Assembly (NCBI GenBank): GCA_963995525.1
Contig: OZ023214.1
Location: 37,245,642 to 37,309,641, forward strand
DNA from: Escarpia spicata
Taxonomy: Eukaryota > Annelida > Polychaeta > Sabellida > Siboglinidae
DNA length: 64,000 nt
Direction: 5' to 3'
The notes beneath the pieces are model-generated. The model had not been told where the DNA came from. It saw nothing but the letters and a program-made list of their open reading frames with translations, and ran no database searches. Positions 1-57,917 of this stretch are shown here, one piece after another. Numbering within the stretch: position 1 is the first letter of the stretch; every line of letters begins with the position of its first letter. Position numbers and translations under genes: made by a program.

Positions 1-476
1 ATGGGGTGTTGGAAGGTGGAATGTCTGGAGAAGGAGGTAGCTAGTTTGGTTGATATTGTGAAGGGGATGGAGATGAGAATCAGCAAGGAGACAGGTGGAA
101 TGGAGAGAGGCGACAGAGAGAGAGTTGGGAATACTGTGAGATTGAAGGAGCAGATTAGTGGCAAGAAGACTGAGGAAAGGAGACTGAGGGGAGGGAAGCT
201 GATCGGAGGGGAAGAAATTGGAGGATCGACGGCAGGAAATGTGACAGGCGTGAAGGTGACAGGGGAGAAAGTGATCGTACAGAAAGAGGTATGAGGGAAA
301 AAGTGACGGGAGAGGAGAGAAGGAAATACAATGGGAGGAACGATGACGGGAAGAAAGGAAGTGAGAGTAAATGTGACAGAAGAGAAGTTGGGAGGGACGA
401 TGATAGGAGGAAAGGTGACAAGAGAAACAGCGTCAGGAAAGAATGGAACGAACGGGATTTGAGTAATTTGTGTTAA
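1..476 (+). other. Purine-rich ORF fragments, possible LINE ORF1 remnant
   Basis: A frame open from the window edge (1-294) is followed by an overlapping one in another frame (291-476). The first has a short heptad-like stretch (LEKEVASLVDIVKGM) and then a Lys/Arg/Glu/Gly-rich region with near-repeats of GTGACAGG. A coiled-coil start followed by charged low-complexity sequence is seen in some non-LTR retrotransposon ORF1 proteins, but I recognise no domain. The shift between the two frames suggests decay. Confidence 0.25.
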
Positions 477-731
477 AGAAAACTAAGTATTATATGATGT
501 GGGTAGCAAAATGTCATCTCCCTGAATCTAAATTTGTGTCCTACGGTATCGGTGGCAGAAACACGTTTAAAGGTAATATTGTTTGATAATCATCACCATC
601 TAGTAACATATCCCAAAAGTATCTGACTTGGATCTATATAGGCATATTATTTATATATTTATCAAATTTCAAACAATTTTCATATGTCCCCAAACAGTGG
701 GTCAACCCTGTTACTCTATAGTAATTTAACT

Positions 732-2347
732 ATGAAAGAAGCCAAGATCCTTGTACAGTACCGCATTGAGCACCAGGTGGCAGCAGACTACGATTTCCTT
801 AAATGGAGAGAAGGTATGTGCTTCTGTCTGTCTTAGTATGGATTAAAATACCCCATTTTAGTATCACATGCAATAATATAATTATACTATGTCAACACTG
901 TTACCCAAAGATAAGTATTACGTAACAATCATACCAAAGCACTACTTAGTATTGTTATGGCAATGCACTGCATTGTGGCGGGAAACAGTGATTAAGTGAT
1001 AACATGGCTGCATGTACTGCTGTATTAGATGCACTGCATCATGATTGTCAACCCCGTAACTGTCAACTCTGTTATATATTCATGGTAACCTGGTTCACTT
1101 GATGGTAACAGGGTTGACATCAGTATGCCATTATCATGATTTATTATATCTACGAATACTGGCCATTTTAAGTTCATTCGTATTTAGACAAATATAAAAT
1201 GAACGGTGTTCTTTCACTTTGTTCACAGTGGCAGCATATCATTGTCTGCAGCTGAAAAACAGGCGGTATCCTGCGCAACTGGATGGGGATCCAGAACGGA
1301 AATAAATATATCTAGAAAAAAGAGCGGCTGGCATGGGAAAAGAAGAAATTGACGGGAAAGTGAACCAGATTAGTGAACAGTCAGAAAGAACCAAGCGCAG
1401 TGTACGAAAGCAAGGGGAAAAGATAAAGAGACGCATCTAACATCTCCAGCTTCTCCCCATGCTGCAAATGAACCATCAAATTCATCAGGTTCAAGGTAAA
1501 TGTGTGTGCGTGTATGTGTCTGTGTGTGTGCATGTGTGTGCGTGCGTGCATGGGTGCGTGTGTGCGAGCGTGTGTGTGCATGTGTAATTATATATATATA
1601 TGTATATATATATATGTGGACATACCAAAACAGGCAGTTTGAGCACCTTTCGTACACAAAACGTCCTACTGATTAGCTATTAACACTGCTATAAGACACA
1701 CGCGCGCGCGTGCGTGCGTGCGTGCGTGCGTGCGTGTGTCTGGCGTCACACACATATACATACACGCAAACACTTGTCCGCTTCTCGGTATATTGTATTA
1801 CCTCCGTTTTTAAAACATTGTTTTATTCACGCCTTGTCTTTCTAGAATGCAGTGCTGATGTGTCCTCATCCATTTGCAGACAACGGAAACAGGCCCAGAA
1901 TAGGCGTATTCGACTGACTGCAAAATATTACCGCGATTTGGAAAATGCGAAGCACGCCATTAACAAGCAAAAAAGGCTGACCGCAAAATACAAAAAGCGG
2001 TACCAACGGGTTCGACAAGCTGTTCTGGATGGCAACATGAATACACCAAGAACCAAAACGAAGACAATAGTGGCAGGGTCATCGACTCATCGAACTTCTG
2101 GGAGGTAAGTCACGGAAAGGGGGCCCCGGATGCCATCTGAGGCGTCATCATACGAAAGGCCGACAGATTAATCAGCCTAAGGCATGACATCCCTGAAGCA
2201 GCCCATCTATGCATGGCACTGATCCCGGAAACATCGATCAAGCTCTTCTTCGTAGAGGCAGATGAAGTGGACGAAGCAGCCGTCCCTGAGAACGTACCAG
2301 CAGTGCAAGGAACCATGAAGCTACACCAAGTCATCACACACAACTAA
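732..2347 (+). pseudogene. Decayed multi-exon gene, family not named
   Basis: Three coding-looking pieces lie in order. The first (732-813) starts MKEAKILVQYRIEHQ and ends at a GTATGT donor in phase 1. The second (from 1229, after TTCACAG) contains RRYPAQLDGDPER and meets a stop near 1303; another frame then stays open to 1440. The third (about 1846-2105) is basic and coil-like, with RRIRLTAKYYRDLENAK and LTAKYKKRYQRVRQ, and ends at a GTAAGT. A last open stretch (2141-2347), in a different frame, ends with GTMKLHQVITHN and a stop. The order and the D-P-E-R / K-Y-K-K-R-Y features recall a family of unnamed invertebrate proteins I have seen in several genomes. Frame changes and an internal stop indicate a pseudogene or transposon remnant. 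Function unknown. Confidence 0.4.
1497..1740. repeat. TG / TA / GC microsatellites
   Basis: A (TG)-rich tract at about 1500-1590 runs into (TA)n at 1589-1616. A CG/GTGC tract lies at 1696-1740. Frames through it are artefacts of the repeat. Confidence 0.8.
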
Positions 2348-3180
2348 TGTTGTATGTGCTATGGTGCATGTTTACGAGTACAACATTTTATAATCTGTGC
2401 TACCTGTATATACATAATGTGATAGCAATGATGGTGTATAATTGTGCGCTCTGATATATTTAACGTAACCATTGTTTACGATAGTATTATTTTAGTATCA
2501 ACTCTGTTTCTGTCATTTATATAAACTCTGTTGCCGGTACTACCAATGTCTAAACACTCGATTAGAAGTTATGGAGTATGATTGTGTGCATTATATATAA
2601 CCACACTATATTGCAACAGTCCATGATATTATATGTCTTATTTAGCTATTGATTACGATTGTGTTATTTTAATGTCAAATCTGTTACTGCCAAGTCAACT
2701 ATGTTACCATCACTAGTAATGTGTAAACATACTCAAGTAATACATGTATAACAATTGTTGTCATATATCCATATGTGTATTGTGTCACGTTTCTGAACAA
2801 TGAAATATAGTGTTTACATCTTGGCAGGGTCACATTGAATCATGATGTGATAGGTGCTTCCAAGAATGCACGTGCACTAAAAGGCAGTGTAAACTTATCA
2901 AATTAAGCACAATATATTGATCTAATTTTTTATACAATTTTTTACTGGACATTGGACACACAATGATTACATTAATGATATCATAATGAATGTTGTATGA
3001 CAAATATATGCCACACTAGGTGCTCAGATGTCAGTAACATAGTTGACAGATGCACATGTGGCATGTGCACTTCTACACTAAATTACTCCACAATGTAGAC
3101 TGTGTAAGCCTGCACATGTTGAAAATATGTGATCCAATGATGTTTGATCAAATATATAAGTTTTTTTAAATATTGTAGTA
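2348..3180. other. AT-rich non-coding stretch
   Basis: No frame of interest. It holds several of the GTCAAC-type 14-mers and is otherwise unique-looking AT-rich DNA. Confidence 0.5.
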
Positions 3181-3189
3181 GTTTTGTAA

Positions 3190-5042
3190 AAATGTGAAAA
3201 TAATTCGACAATATGTACCGAATTGGGAGAATGACCTACTTAGTGAGGAAGTTAAAGAAGACAAGAGTCGAACAGATTATTCTATCAGGAATTTTGCCAG
3301 TAATGGGAGGAAGGGGGCCAACATATAGAAACTGCAAGAGGATGGCGATCAACGCACTCACTAGTTGAGCAGATGTGTAAAATAGAGGGGGTGGGATTCC
3401 TAGATTTATGGGGATACTTTGTCGGGAGGGAAGATAATAATGTCCATGAGAGATGGCCTCCAGCTAAGTGGAAAGGGGGCAGCAGTTTTCTCAGAGAACT
3501 TGCTGCAATCTGTTGACAGTGGGACACAGAGAAGCCTGAAACTGGAGGTATAGATAAAGACAGCAGAAATAAATCAGCAAAGAACAGCCTGGAAAACTGT
3601 TCTGAATCAGGATATAAATGCGTTTGTTTAAATGCAAAGAGCATAATAAACAAAAGAAGTTAATTAAACATTATGGTAGAAGATGTTGGCCCTCACATAA
3701 TAGGTATAACCGAATCATGGGCCACCACTGATATATCAGATGCCGAATTGGGACTAACAGGCTATGTAATGTTCATGAAAGACAGAATAGGAACAAGGGG
3801 AGGTGGAGTTATTTTATATGTTAAAGAATCTATCCAGGCTTATGAATTAAAATTAGAAAGAGAAACAGATTGCGAAGAAGCTGTTTGGTGTAACATAGTT
3901 ACAGGAAATTCAACGTTAACGGTGGGGTTAGTTTATTGAAGTTCAAACATAAGTGTAGAAGAGAATGAAAAAGTACAAAACGATATAAGGGAAGTTAGCA
4001 AACGGGACTGTATTATTATGGGAGATTTTAACCATGGTCATACACAATGGAAATCTGTATAGAATACGGGGAGTGAGGACCACAAGTTTTTAGTTTTAGT
4101 ACAAGACAGTTTCGTTTCTCAAAACGTGCTGGAGCCAACCAGGGGTGATAATGTGTTAGACATAGTTTTATTCTCAGAATTAGTTGACAATGTCAAATTA
4201 TGTGAGCCACTGGGATGTAGTGATCACAACCAGATACATTTTACCATCAAAATAAAATAAGAAAGAAATAATAAAAAGCAGTTCAGGAGAAATTTTCACA
4301 AAAGAAGTTATAAGGAAATAAGGAAACATTTAGAAAAGATAGACTGGAACAATACACAGAATGCTGGAATATCTTAAACAGTGAAATAGAGTGCATCGTC
4401 GATAAATTTGTCCCCTTAAAAAAAAACCAAAATGGTCCAGAAAGAAATAATTATCGAAAGAAGACATCAGAAATTTTGTTTGGGTGAAATTCGAAGAGAA
4501 GCTACGAACACAAATTAGCGTGTAATATATAAAACAAGACAGCAAGAGTTGTTATGCATATGTTCTGAGCAAACAGAAAGTTCAGGATAAGGTCGGTCCT
4601 CTAGAAGATAGTGCTGGAAATATAATATCAGAGGGATTCTTAATGGCAGAAGACCTGAATTAGTATTTAGTTTAGTGTTTACCAGGGAAGATATTAGTTC
4701 ACTGCCAGTACCAGAGGCTAAGTTCAAGGGGGCAGAATCAGACTATTTAGGACAGTTAATTGTAACCCCGGAAATGGTAGCTAAGAAAATTAGGGCTATG
4801 AACGATAATAAATCACCTGGAGTGGATGGGATTCCGCCCAAACCACTATTGGAAATTGTAGAACAAATTAGCATACCACTTGCAACAGTTTTCAACTTGT
4901 TATTAGAAGAGGGGGTGGTTCCCTTAGAATGGAAATAAGCAAACATTATACCGTTATTTAAGAAAGGTTCCAGAAACAAGTCAGAGAACTACAGACCAGT
5001 GAGTTTAGGGTCAGTGATTTGCAAATTATTAGAAAGTCTAAT
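3190..5042 (+). mobile_element. Older LINE, 5' segment: ORF1-like piece, endonuclease, start of RT
   Basis: Pieces of a CR1/L2-like non-LTR retrotransposon in order. About 3265-3660 carries an ORF1 part with LSGILPVMGGRGPTYRNCKR and, in another frame, a GLQLSGKGAAVF block like the SGNH-hydrolase-type ORF1 of such LINEs. About 3673-4260 is an APE-type endonuclease (ITESWATTDISDAELG, MGDFNH, GCSDHNQI). About 4330-5036 is the start of the reverse transcriptase (NKSPGVDGIPPKPLLEIVE). Stops at about 3937, 4061 and 4936 and other frame breaks show it is dead. The copy stops abruptly at 5042 and resumes at 7160. Confidence 0.8.
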
Positions 5043-7061
5043 AATAAGACAGCAACCGAATGCTGGAATATCTTAAATAGTGAAATTAAGTGCATAGTCG
5101 ATAAATTTGTACCTTTCAAAAAACAAGGGAAACGGTCTAAAAAGAAACACTTATCGAAAGAAGCCATTAGAAAAATTAAGTATAAACAAATGATGTGGAA
5201 GTCATATAGATGTACTGGAAATGATGAAGACTACAACATTTATAAAGAAGCACTTAATCAAGCTACAGCTGAAATTAGAAATTCAAAGAGAAGCTATGAA
5301 AAAAAATTAGCTAGTAATATAAAACATGACAGTAAGAGTTTTTATGCGTATATTCGAAGCAAACAGAAAGTTCAGGATAAGGTCGGTCCTCTAGAAGATA
5401 GTGCTGGAAATACAATATCAGAGGGATTCTTAATGGCAGAAGACCTGAATGAGTATTTTAGTTCAGTGTTTACCAGGGAAGATATTAGTTCACTGCCAGT
5501 ACCAGAGGCTAAGTTCAAGGGGGCAGATTCAGACTATTTAGGACAGTTAGTTGTAACCTCGGAAATGGTAGCTAAGAAAATAAGGGCTATGAAGGATAAT
5601 AAATCACCTGGAGTGGACGGGATTCCGCCCAAACTACTATTGGAAATTGTAGAACAAATTAGTGCACCGCTTGCAACAGTTTTCAATTTGTCATTAGAAG
5701 AGGGAGTGGTTCCTTTAGAATGGAAAGAGGCAAACATTATACCGTTATTTAAAAAAGGTTCGAGAAACAAGTCAGAGAACTATAGACCAGTGAGTTTAAC
5801 ATCAGTGATTTGCAAATTATTAGAAAGACTAATTAAAGATCACATGGTGGATTTTCTTGTTAAACATAACTTGATAAACCCATCTCAACATGGGTTTTTA
5901 AAAGCGAGGTCATGCTTAACAAATATGTTATGTTTTTTGGAAGACATCACTAGGTGGGTAGATGAGGGATCACCAGTAGATATCATCTATTTAGATTTTC
6001 AAAAAGCTTTCGACAAAGTACCACATCAAAGATTACTCCTTAAGCTAAAGGCCCATGGCATAGGAAATGGTATAATAAACTGGATAGAAAAATGGCTGAA
6101 TGACAGAAGACAACGTGTAGTAGTTGATGGGGAGGCTTCAAACTGGAAATCGGTATTGAGTGGGGTACCACAGGGATCAGTACTAGGACCTATATTATTC
6201 TTAATATATATCAACGATTTGGACGATGATATAACAAGCAAGGTGTTAAAATTTGCGGATGATACAAAAGTGTTTAGAAGGATTAAAAGTGATGGAGACA
6301 GACAGCATTTACAAGATGATCTTGATAGGTTGATCAAATGGTCTGAAAAGTGGCAAATGCTGTTCAATTTTGGGAAATGTAAATGCCTCCACACAGGTCA
6401 TGGGAATGAAGAGGTAAAATATAAAATGGGGGGTATTGTTCTAAGTACTACTGTAAAAGAAATGGACTTAGGGTTAACCATTAGTGCTGATATGAAGGTT
6501 TCAGAGCAGTGCGGAATTGCAGCGTCAAAGGGAAATCAAATCCTTGGATTAATTAGGCGAAATATAGCGTATAAGAAAAAAGAATTAATAGTACCGCTGT
6601 ACAAAACAATAGTGAGGCCTCATTTAGAATATTGTATACAAGCATGGAGGCCATATCGCAAGAAGGACATAGATATGCTAGAAAGAGTACAGAGGAGAGC
6701 GACTAAAATGATACCAAATCTGAGGGATCTTAGTTACGAAATACGCCTAAAAGAATGTGGTTTAACAACACTAGAGACCAGAAGATTGAGAGGAGATCAC
6801 ATAGAAGTGTTTAAAATATTGAATGGTTATGAAAATATTGATAGAATTTTTTTTTTCTCAGTTAAGAAAGATAGAAGGACCAGAGGACATGAAGCTACAT
6901 TAGTAAAGGAGCAGTGTAGATTAGATATAAGAAAGTTCTCATTCTCACAAAGGACTGTAAATGAATGGAACAGATTATCTCCTGATTGTGTTGGTGCTAG
7001 TAGCGTGAATATGTTTAAAAATAAAATCGACACACACCTTAAAAAGGCGGGATACATGTAG
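5019..7061 (+). CDS. LINE reverse transcriptase ORF (5'-truncated), 680 codons
   Basis: Non-LTR reverse transcriptase that would copy LINE RNA at a nicked chromosomal target. The frame shows a linker after the endonuclease (residues 1-160), then NKSPGVDGIPPKLLLEIVE near 200, the fingers block NYRPVSLTSVICKLLERL near 255, IIYLDFQKAFDKVPH near 330, [20 protein letters not shown] near 385 and the catalytic KFADDTKVF near 415. A CR1-type C-terminal part follows (PLYKTIVRPHLEYCIQAW, ERVQRRATKM). About the first eight codons lie in the older LINE, so this ATG is not a natural start. The endonuclease is missing, so the copy is not autonomous, although the RT part is open to a stop at 7059-7061. Confidence 0.85.
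   Translation: MQIIRKSNNKTATECWNILNSEIKCIVDKFVPFKKQGKRSKKKHLSKEAIRKIKYKQMMWKSYRCTGNDEDYNIYKEALNQATAEIRNSKRSYEKKLASNIKHDSKSFYAYIRSKQKVQDKVGPLEDSAGNTISEGFLMAEDLNEYFSSVFTREDISSLPVPEAKFKGADSDYLGQLVVTSEMVAKKIRAMKDNKSPGVDGIPPKLLLEIVEQISAPLATVFNLSLEEGVVPLEWKEANIIPLFKKGSRNKSENYRPVSLTSVICKLLERLIKDHMVDFLVKHNLINPSQHGFLKARSCLTNMLCFLEDITRWVDEGSPVDIIYLDFQKAFDKVPHQRLLLKLKAHGIGNGIINWIEKWLNDRRQRVVVDGEASNWKSVLSGVPQGSVLGPILFLIYINDLDDDITSKVLKFADDTKVFRRIKSDGDRQHLQDDLDRLIKWSEKWQMLFNFGKCKCLHTGHGNEEVKYKMGGIVLSTTVKEMDLGLTISADMKVSEQCGIAASKGNQILGLIRRNIAYKKKELIVPLYKTIVRPHLEYCIQAWRPYRKKDIDMLERVQRRATKMIPNLRDLSYEIRLKECGLTTLETRRLRGDHIEVFKILNGYENIDRIFFFSVKKDRRTRGHEATLVKEQCRLDIRKFSFSQRTVNEWNRLSPDCVGASSVNMFKNKIDTHLKKAGYM
5037..5042 (+). 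other. Target-site duplication TCTAAT (left copy)
   Basis: Left copy of the 6-bp duplication flanking the younger LINE; the right copy is at 7160-7165. The two flanks join into continuous older-LINE sequence when the insert and one copy are removed. Confidence 0.65.
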
Positions 7062-7159
7062 ATAAAAAGTATTGGACTCTCGATAAGCCAAAAGGCTTCC
7101 TTGTCCAACTGCCATCAATAGTAATTTTCTGGATGGCAATCTTGTTAAATCTTGTTAAA
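5043..7159 (+). mobile_element. Younger 5'-truncated CR1/L2-like LINE nested in the older copy
   Basis: A 2.1-kb insertion with a long open frame and a 3' end made of repeated CTTGTTAAAT, the short terminal repeats typical of CR1/L2-type elements. It lacks ORF1 and the endonuclease, so it is 5'-truncated as target-primed insertions usually are. It is flanked by TCTAAT on both sides. Confidence 0.75.
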
Positions 7160-8475
7160 TCTAATTAAAGGTCACATGGTGGATTTTCTTGTTAAACATA
7201 ATTTATTAAACCCAACTCAACGTGGGTTTATAAACGCGAGGTCATGCTTAACAAATATAAATGTTATGTTTTTTTTGGAAGATATCACTAAGTGGGTAGA
7301 CGATCTCCAGTATATATCATTTACTTAGATTTTCAGAAAGCTTTCCACAAAGTGCCACATCAAAGATTACTGCTTAAACTAAAGGCCCATGACATAGGAA
7401 ATGGTTTAATTAACTGGATAGAAAAATGGCTAATTGACAGAACGGGTAGTAGTTGATGGGAAGGCTTCAAATTGGAAATCAGTTTTGAGTGGGGTACCAC
7501 AGGGATCAGTACTGGGACCTATATTATTCTTACTATTTATCAACGATTTGGATGATGATATAACAAGCAAGGTGTTGAAATTTACGGGATGATACAACAT
7601 TGTTTAAAAGGATTAAACGTGATGAACATAGACAGCATTTACAAGATGATCTTGACAAATTGATAAAATGGTCTGAAAAATGGCAAATGTTGTTCAATTT
7701 TGGGAAATGTAAATGGCTCCACACAGGACATGGGAACGAAGATGTACAATATACAATGGGAGGTTTTGTACTAAGTACTACTGTAAAGAAAAGGACTTAA
7801 CCATTAGTGCTGATATGAAGGTTTCAGAGCAGTGCAGTATTGCTGCTTCAAAGGGAAATGAAATCCTTGGATTAATTAGCCGAAACATAAATTATAATGA
7901 AAAAGAGCTAATAATACCGTTGTACAAAACAATAGTTATGCCTCATTTAGAATATTGTATTCAAGCGTGGAGGCCATATCGCAGGAAGGACATGTATAGA
8001 AATATAGAAAGAGTACAGAGGAGAGCAACTAAAATGAAACAAAAACTGAGGGATCTTAGTTACGAAATACGCCTAAAATGCGGTTTAACAACACTAGAGA
8101 CCAGGAGATTGGGAGGAGATCAGTTAGAAGTGTTCAAAATATTGAATGGTTATGAAAATATTGATAACAATATTTGTTCTCAGTTAAGAAAGGTAGAAGG
8201 ACGAGAGGACATGAAGTTACATTAGTAAAGGAGCAGTTTAGATTGGATATCAGAAAGTTATCATTTTCACAAAGCACTGTAAATGAATGGAACAGATTAT
8301 CTCCTGATTGTGTTGGTGCTAAAAATTAAATCGACACGTACCTTAAAAGGGCGGGATACCCGCAGATAAAAAAGTATTGGACTCTCGATAAGCCAAAAGG
8401 CTTCCTTGTACACCTGCCATCTCGAGTTAATTTTCTGGGTGTCAATCTTGCTATATCTTGTTAAGATGACTAATA
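7160..8475 (+). mobile_element. Older LINE, 3' segment (RT C-terminal half and tail)
   Basis: Continues the element broken at 5042: CTAATTAAAGGTCACATGGTGG matches the place where the younger copy reads CTAATTAAAGATCACATGG. RT blocks are recognisable but frameshifted ([15 protein letters not shown] region near 7480-7540, IERVQRRATKM near 8005). It ends with the same AAAAAGTATTGGACTCTCGATAAGCC tail and a CTTGTTAA-like end as the younger copy. Several short frames (7600-7800, 7713-8225) are pieces of the same dead ORF. Confidence 0.75.
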
Positions 8476-8509
8476 TAAAGGTGACTCTTTACTTATTTCC
8501 TAAAACCTG

Positions 8510-9060
8510 AGTGTTCTGAATGAGTGAATGTGTGATGACACTATGTTCACCTTGAATGTGATGCAATTCGCTATCGGCAGTCAATGCAGCCACTTTAACA
8601 CAGGTGTGATGTGCTGCCAACTGCTGCGTGTCACTAGTCTAGCAGCATTGGTCTGCACTCCTTCAAACTGTCGGGGATGAGGGTAGGTTGAAGAAGAGTT
8701 AGTTGCAGTGCAGTAATTCAAACGAGAGATAACGAGTGCATTGACAACACTATGGTAGTTTCACTTGTAGGATAATGCTTATTGAAAACAACCTGTACAC
8801 GTGGTAGTTACATCCAGCACTCACAGCAATTACATAAATGCCATCGTCAGATATTGGTCCATGTGAACCCCCAAATTTCGTATGCGGTCTACAGGTAAAC
8901 GTGTGTCACATTCGATGATCATAAAGGAAACTCCGTATAGCTTGTGGTGTTGTTTTGGCGTAAAGATGATATCATGATAATTCATGATTCAGCATGCGCA
9001 GCGCCATCCACTGTCTGATTTTCACAATGCAGTCTTTGAATTGCCCTACTGTTACCAGTT
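8510..9060 (-). mobile_element. Degenerate L2/CR1-like LINE fragment (RT C-terminal region)
   Basis: Minus-strand translation shows, in changing frames, KIRQWMALRMLN, HTKFGG/HMDQYLTM-like blocks, NALVISRLNYCTA and FEGVQTNAARLVTRSSWQHI followed by TPVLKWLH. This is the order found after the RT core in L2/CR1 elements. Stops and frame breaks show decay. An open plus-strand frame at 8994-9197 overlaps it and has no support. Confidence 0.65.
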
Positions 9061-9447
9061 GGTCGCCCGGGGAAGGATTTATGTTTGCTAAACTGCCTAG
9101 ATATGAAAAAAATCATGCGGCGTTCTTTGTTAACCTGACTCGTGATACCACGGCGCTCGTGCGTGGTAGAAATTGTAACAAATTGGAAGGATTCTAAACA
9201 CTTGAAATTGGAGGTTTAGCCATTACAAATAATTTAAGGTTCTACTTTTAGCTGCAGATATATTGGCAATTAACTGTTTACAATAGAGGCCATTTTGAAA
9301 ATAATGTTTTCTTATGGAAAAAATGAACAGGTTTTCTTTCGATAAAAACTACATATTTGTGTTGATTTGTCAAAATAAGTATGACTGTATTATACAGTAA
9401 ACATGTCTACAGATGGGACATGTGGAACAAGTGGAATTTATATTTAC
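9061..9447. other. Intron-like AT-rich stretch next to the first module
   Basis: No gene seen. The last ~80 bases (ACAGTAAACATGTCTACAGATGGGACATGTGG) match the conserved intron block beside all A-type modules, so it belongs to the module gene. Confidence 0.5.
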
Positions 9448-57270
<47,823 letters not shown>

Positions 57271-57303
57271 CTGAAACCAACACCAGAAGACGACGTAGTT
57301 GTC

Positions 57304-57750
57304 AACACTGAACTGTAACCCAGGGGTTAGATGGAAAGTATAAACAAGCCAACAAACCAATTAATGTCAGAACTGGAAAACACATCTACAGACGAACAAA
57401 TGAAAAGATGGGCAAAATACTTCGAACTTACTTAAAATTACTCAACAGGCCAGCTCCACTAAACGTTGCAGTTATACAACCGGTAGACGAATTACTAGAA
57501 AAGAACGGTGACAAACCAACAAAGGGCTAAATCAGGAAAGCCATCATGACATTGAATAATGGGAATTATGTAGGGCCAGATGGAATACCTGCGGAAGTAC
57601 TGAAAGCAGCCTATAAACACACTAACTAATACGCTATGTGGAATCAATGACAACATATTGAAAGAAGAGCAGATTCCGGAGGAATGGAACGAAAGTTGTT
57701 TAGTCAGATTACGTAAATGAAAGATATTCGACTCAAACACAGAATAGATG
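57304..57750 (+). mobile_element. RTE-like LINE remnant, left part
   Basis: ACTGAACTGTAACCCAGGGG and what follows match the 43.48-43.9 kb LINE closely (TLNNGNYVGPDGIPAEVLKA region at 57,548). It is interrupted at 57,750 by the second LTR element and continues at 61,805. Confidence 0.7.
57746..57750. other. Target-site duplication AGATG, left copy
   Basis: Matches AGATG at 61805-61809 exactly. Confidence 0.85.
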
Positions 57751-57847
57751 TGTTGTGTTACGTGAATCGTGCGTTGAACGGAAGTCCTTTATTAAGTACG
57801 GTGGCTTCGTGGTGTATATTAAACTATAGAACAATTCTAATATGACA
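57751..57847 (-). repeat. 3' LTR (97 bp)
   Basis: Starts TGTTGTGTTACGTGAATCG, ends ATATGACA. Confidence 0.85.
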
Positions 57848-57917
57848 TCTCCCTCTTTAACTTAATAACGCATAACAAAGGCTAACCAATAATTATCTTT
57901 AAAGTTCGTTTGTCTAA

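Larger units (their letters stand above)
690..3050. repeat. Dispersed 14-bp motif GTCAACnCTGTTAC in both orientations
   Basis: Exact or near copies lie at about 701, 891, 1047, 1061, 1111 (inverted), 2497, 2675, 2694 and 3032 (inverted). The consensus is GTCAACYCTGTTAC. They cluster on both sides of the decayed coding remnant at 732-2347. Many short copies in both orientations resemble subterminal transposase-binding repeats of a DNA transposon, but no terminal inverted repeat or target duplication was found. Confidence 0.45.

Noticed and set aside
8994..9197. Plus-strand 67-codon frame
   Set aside because: Overlaps the minus-strand LINE remnant and has no recognisable feature.
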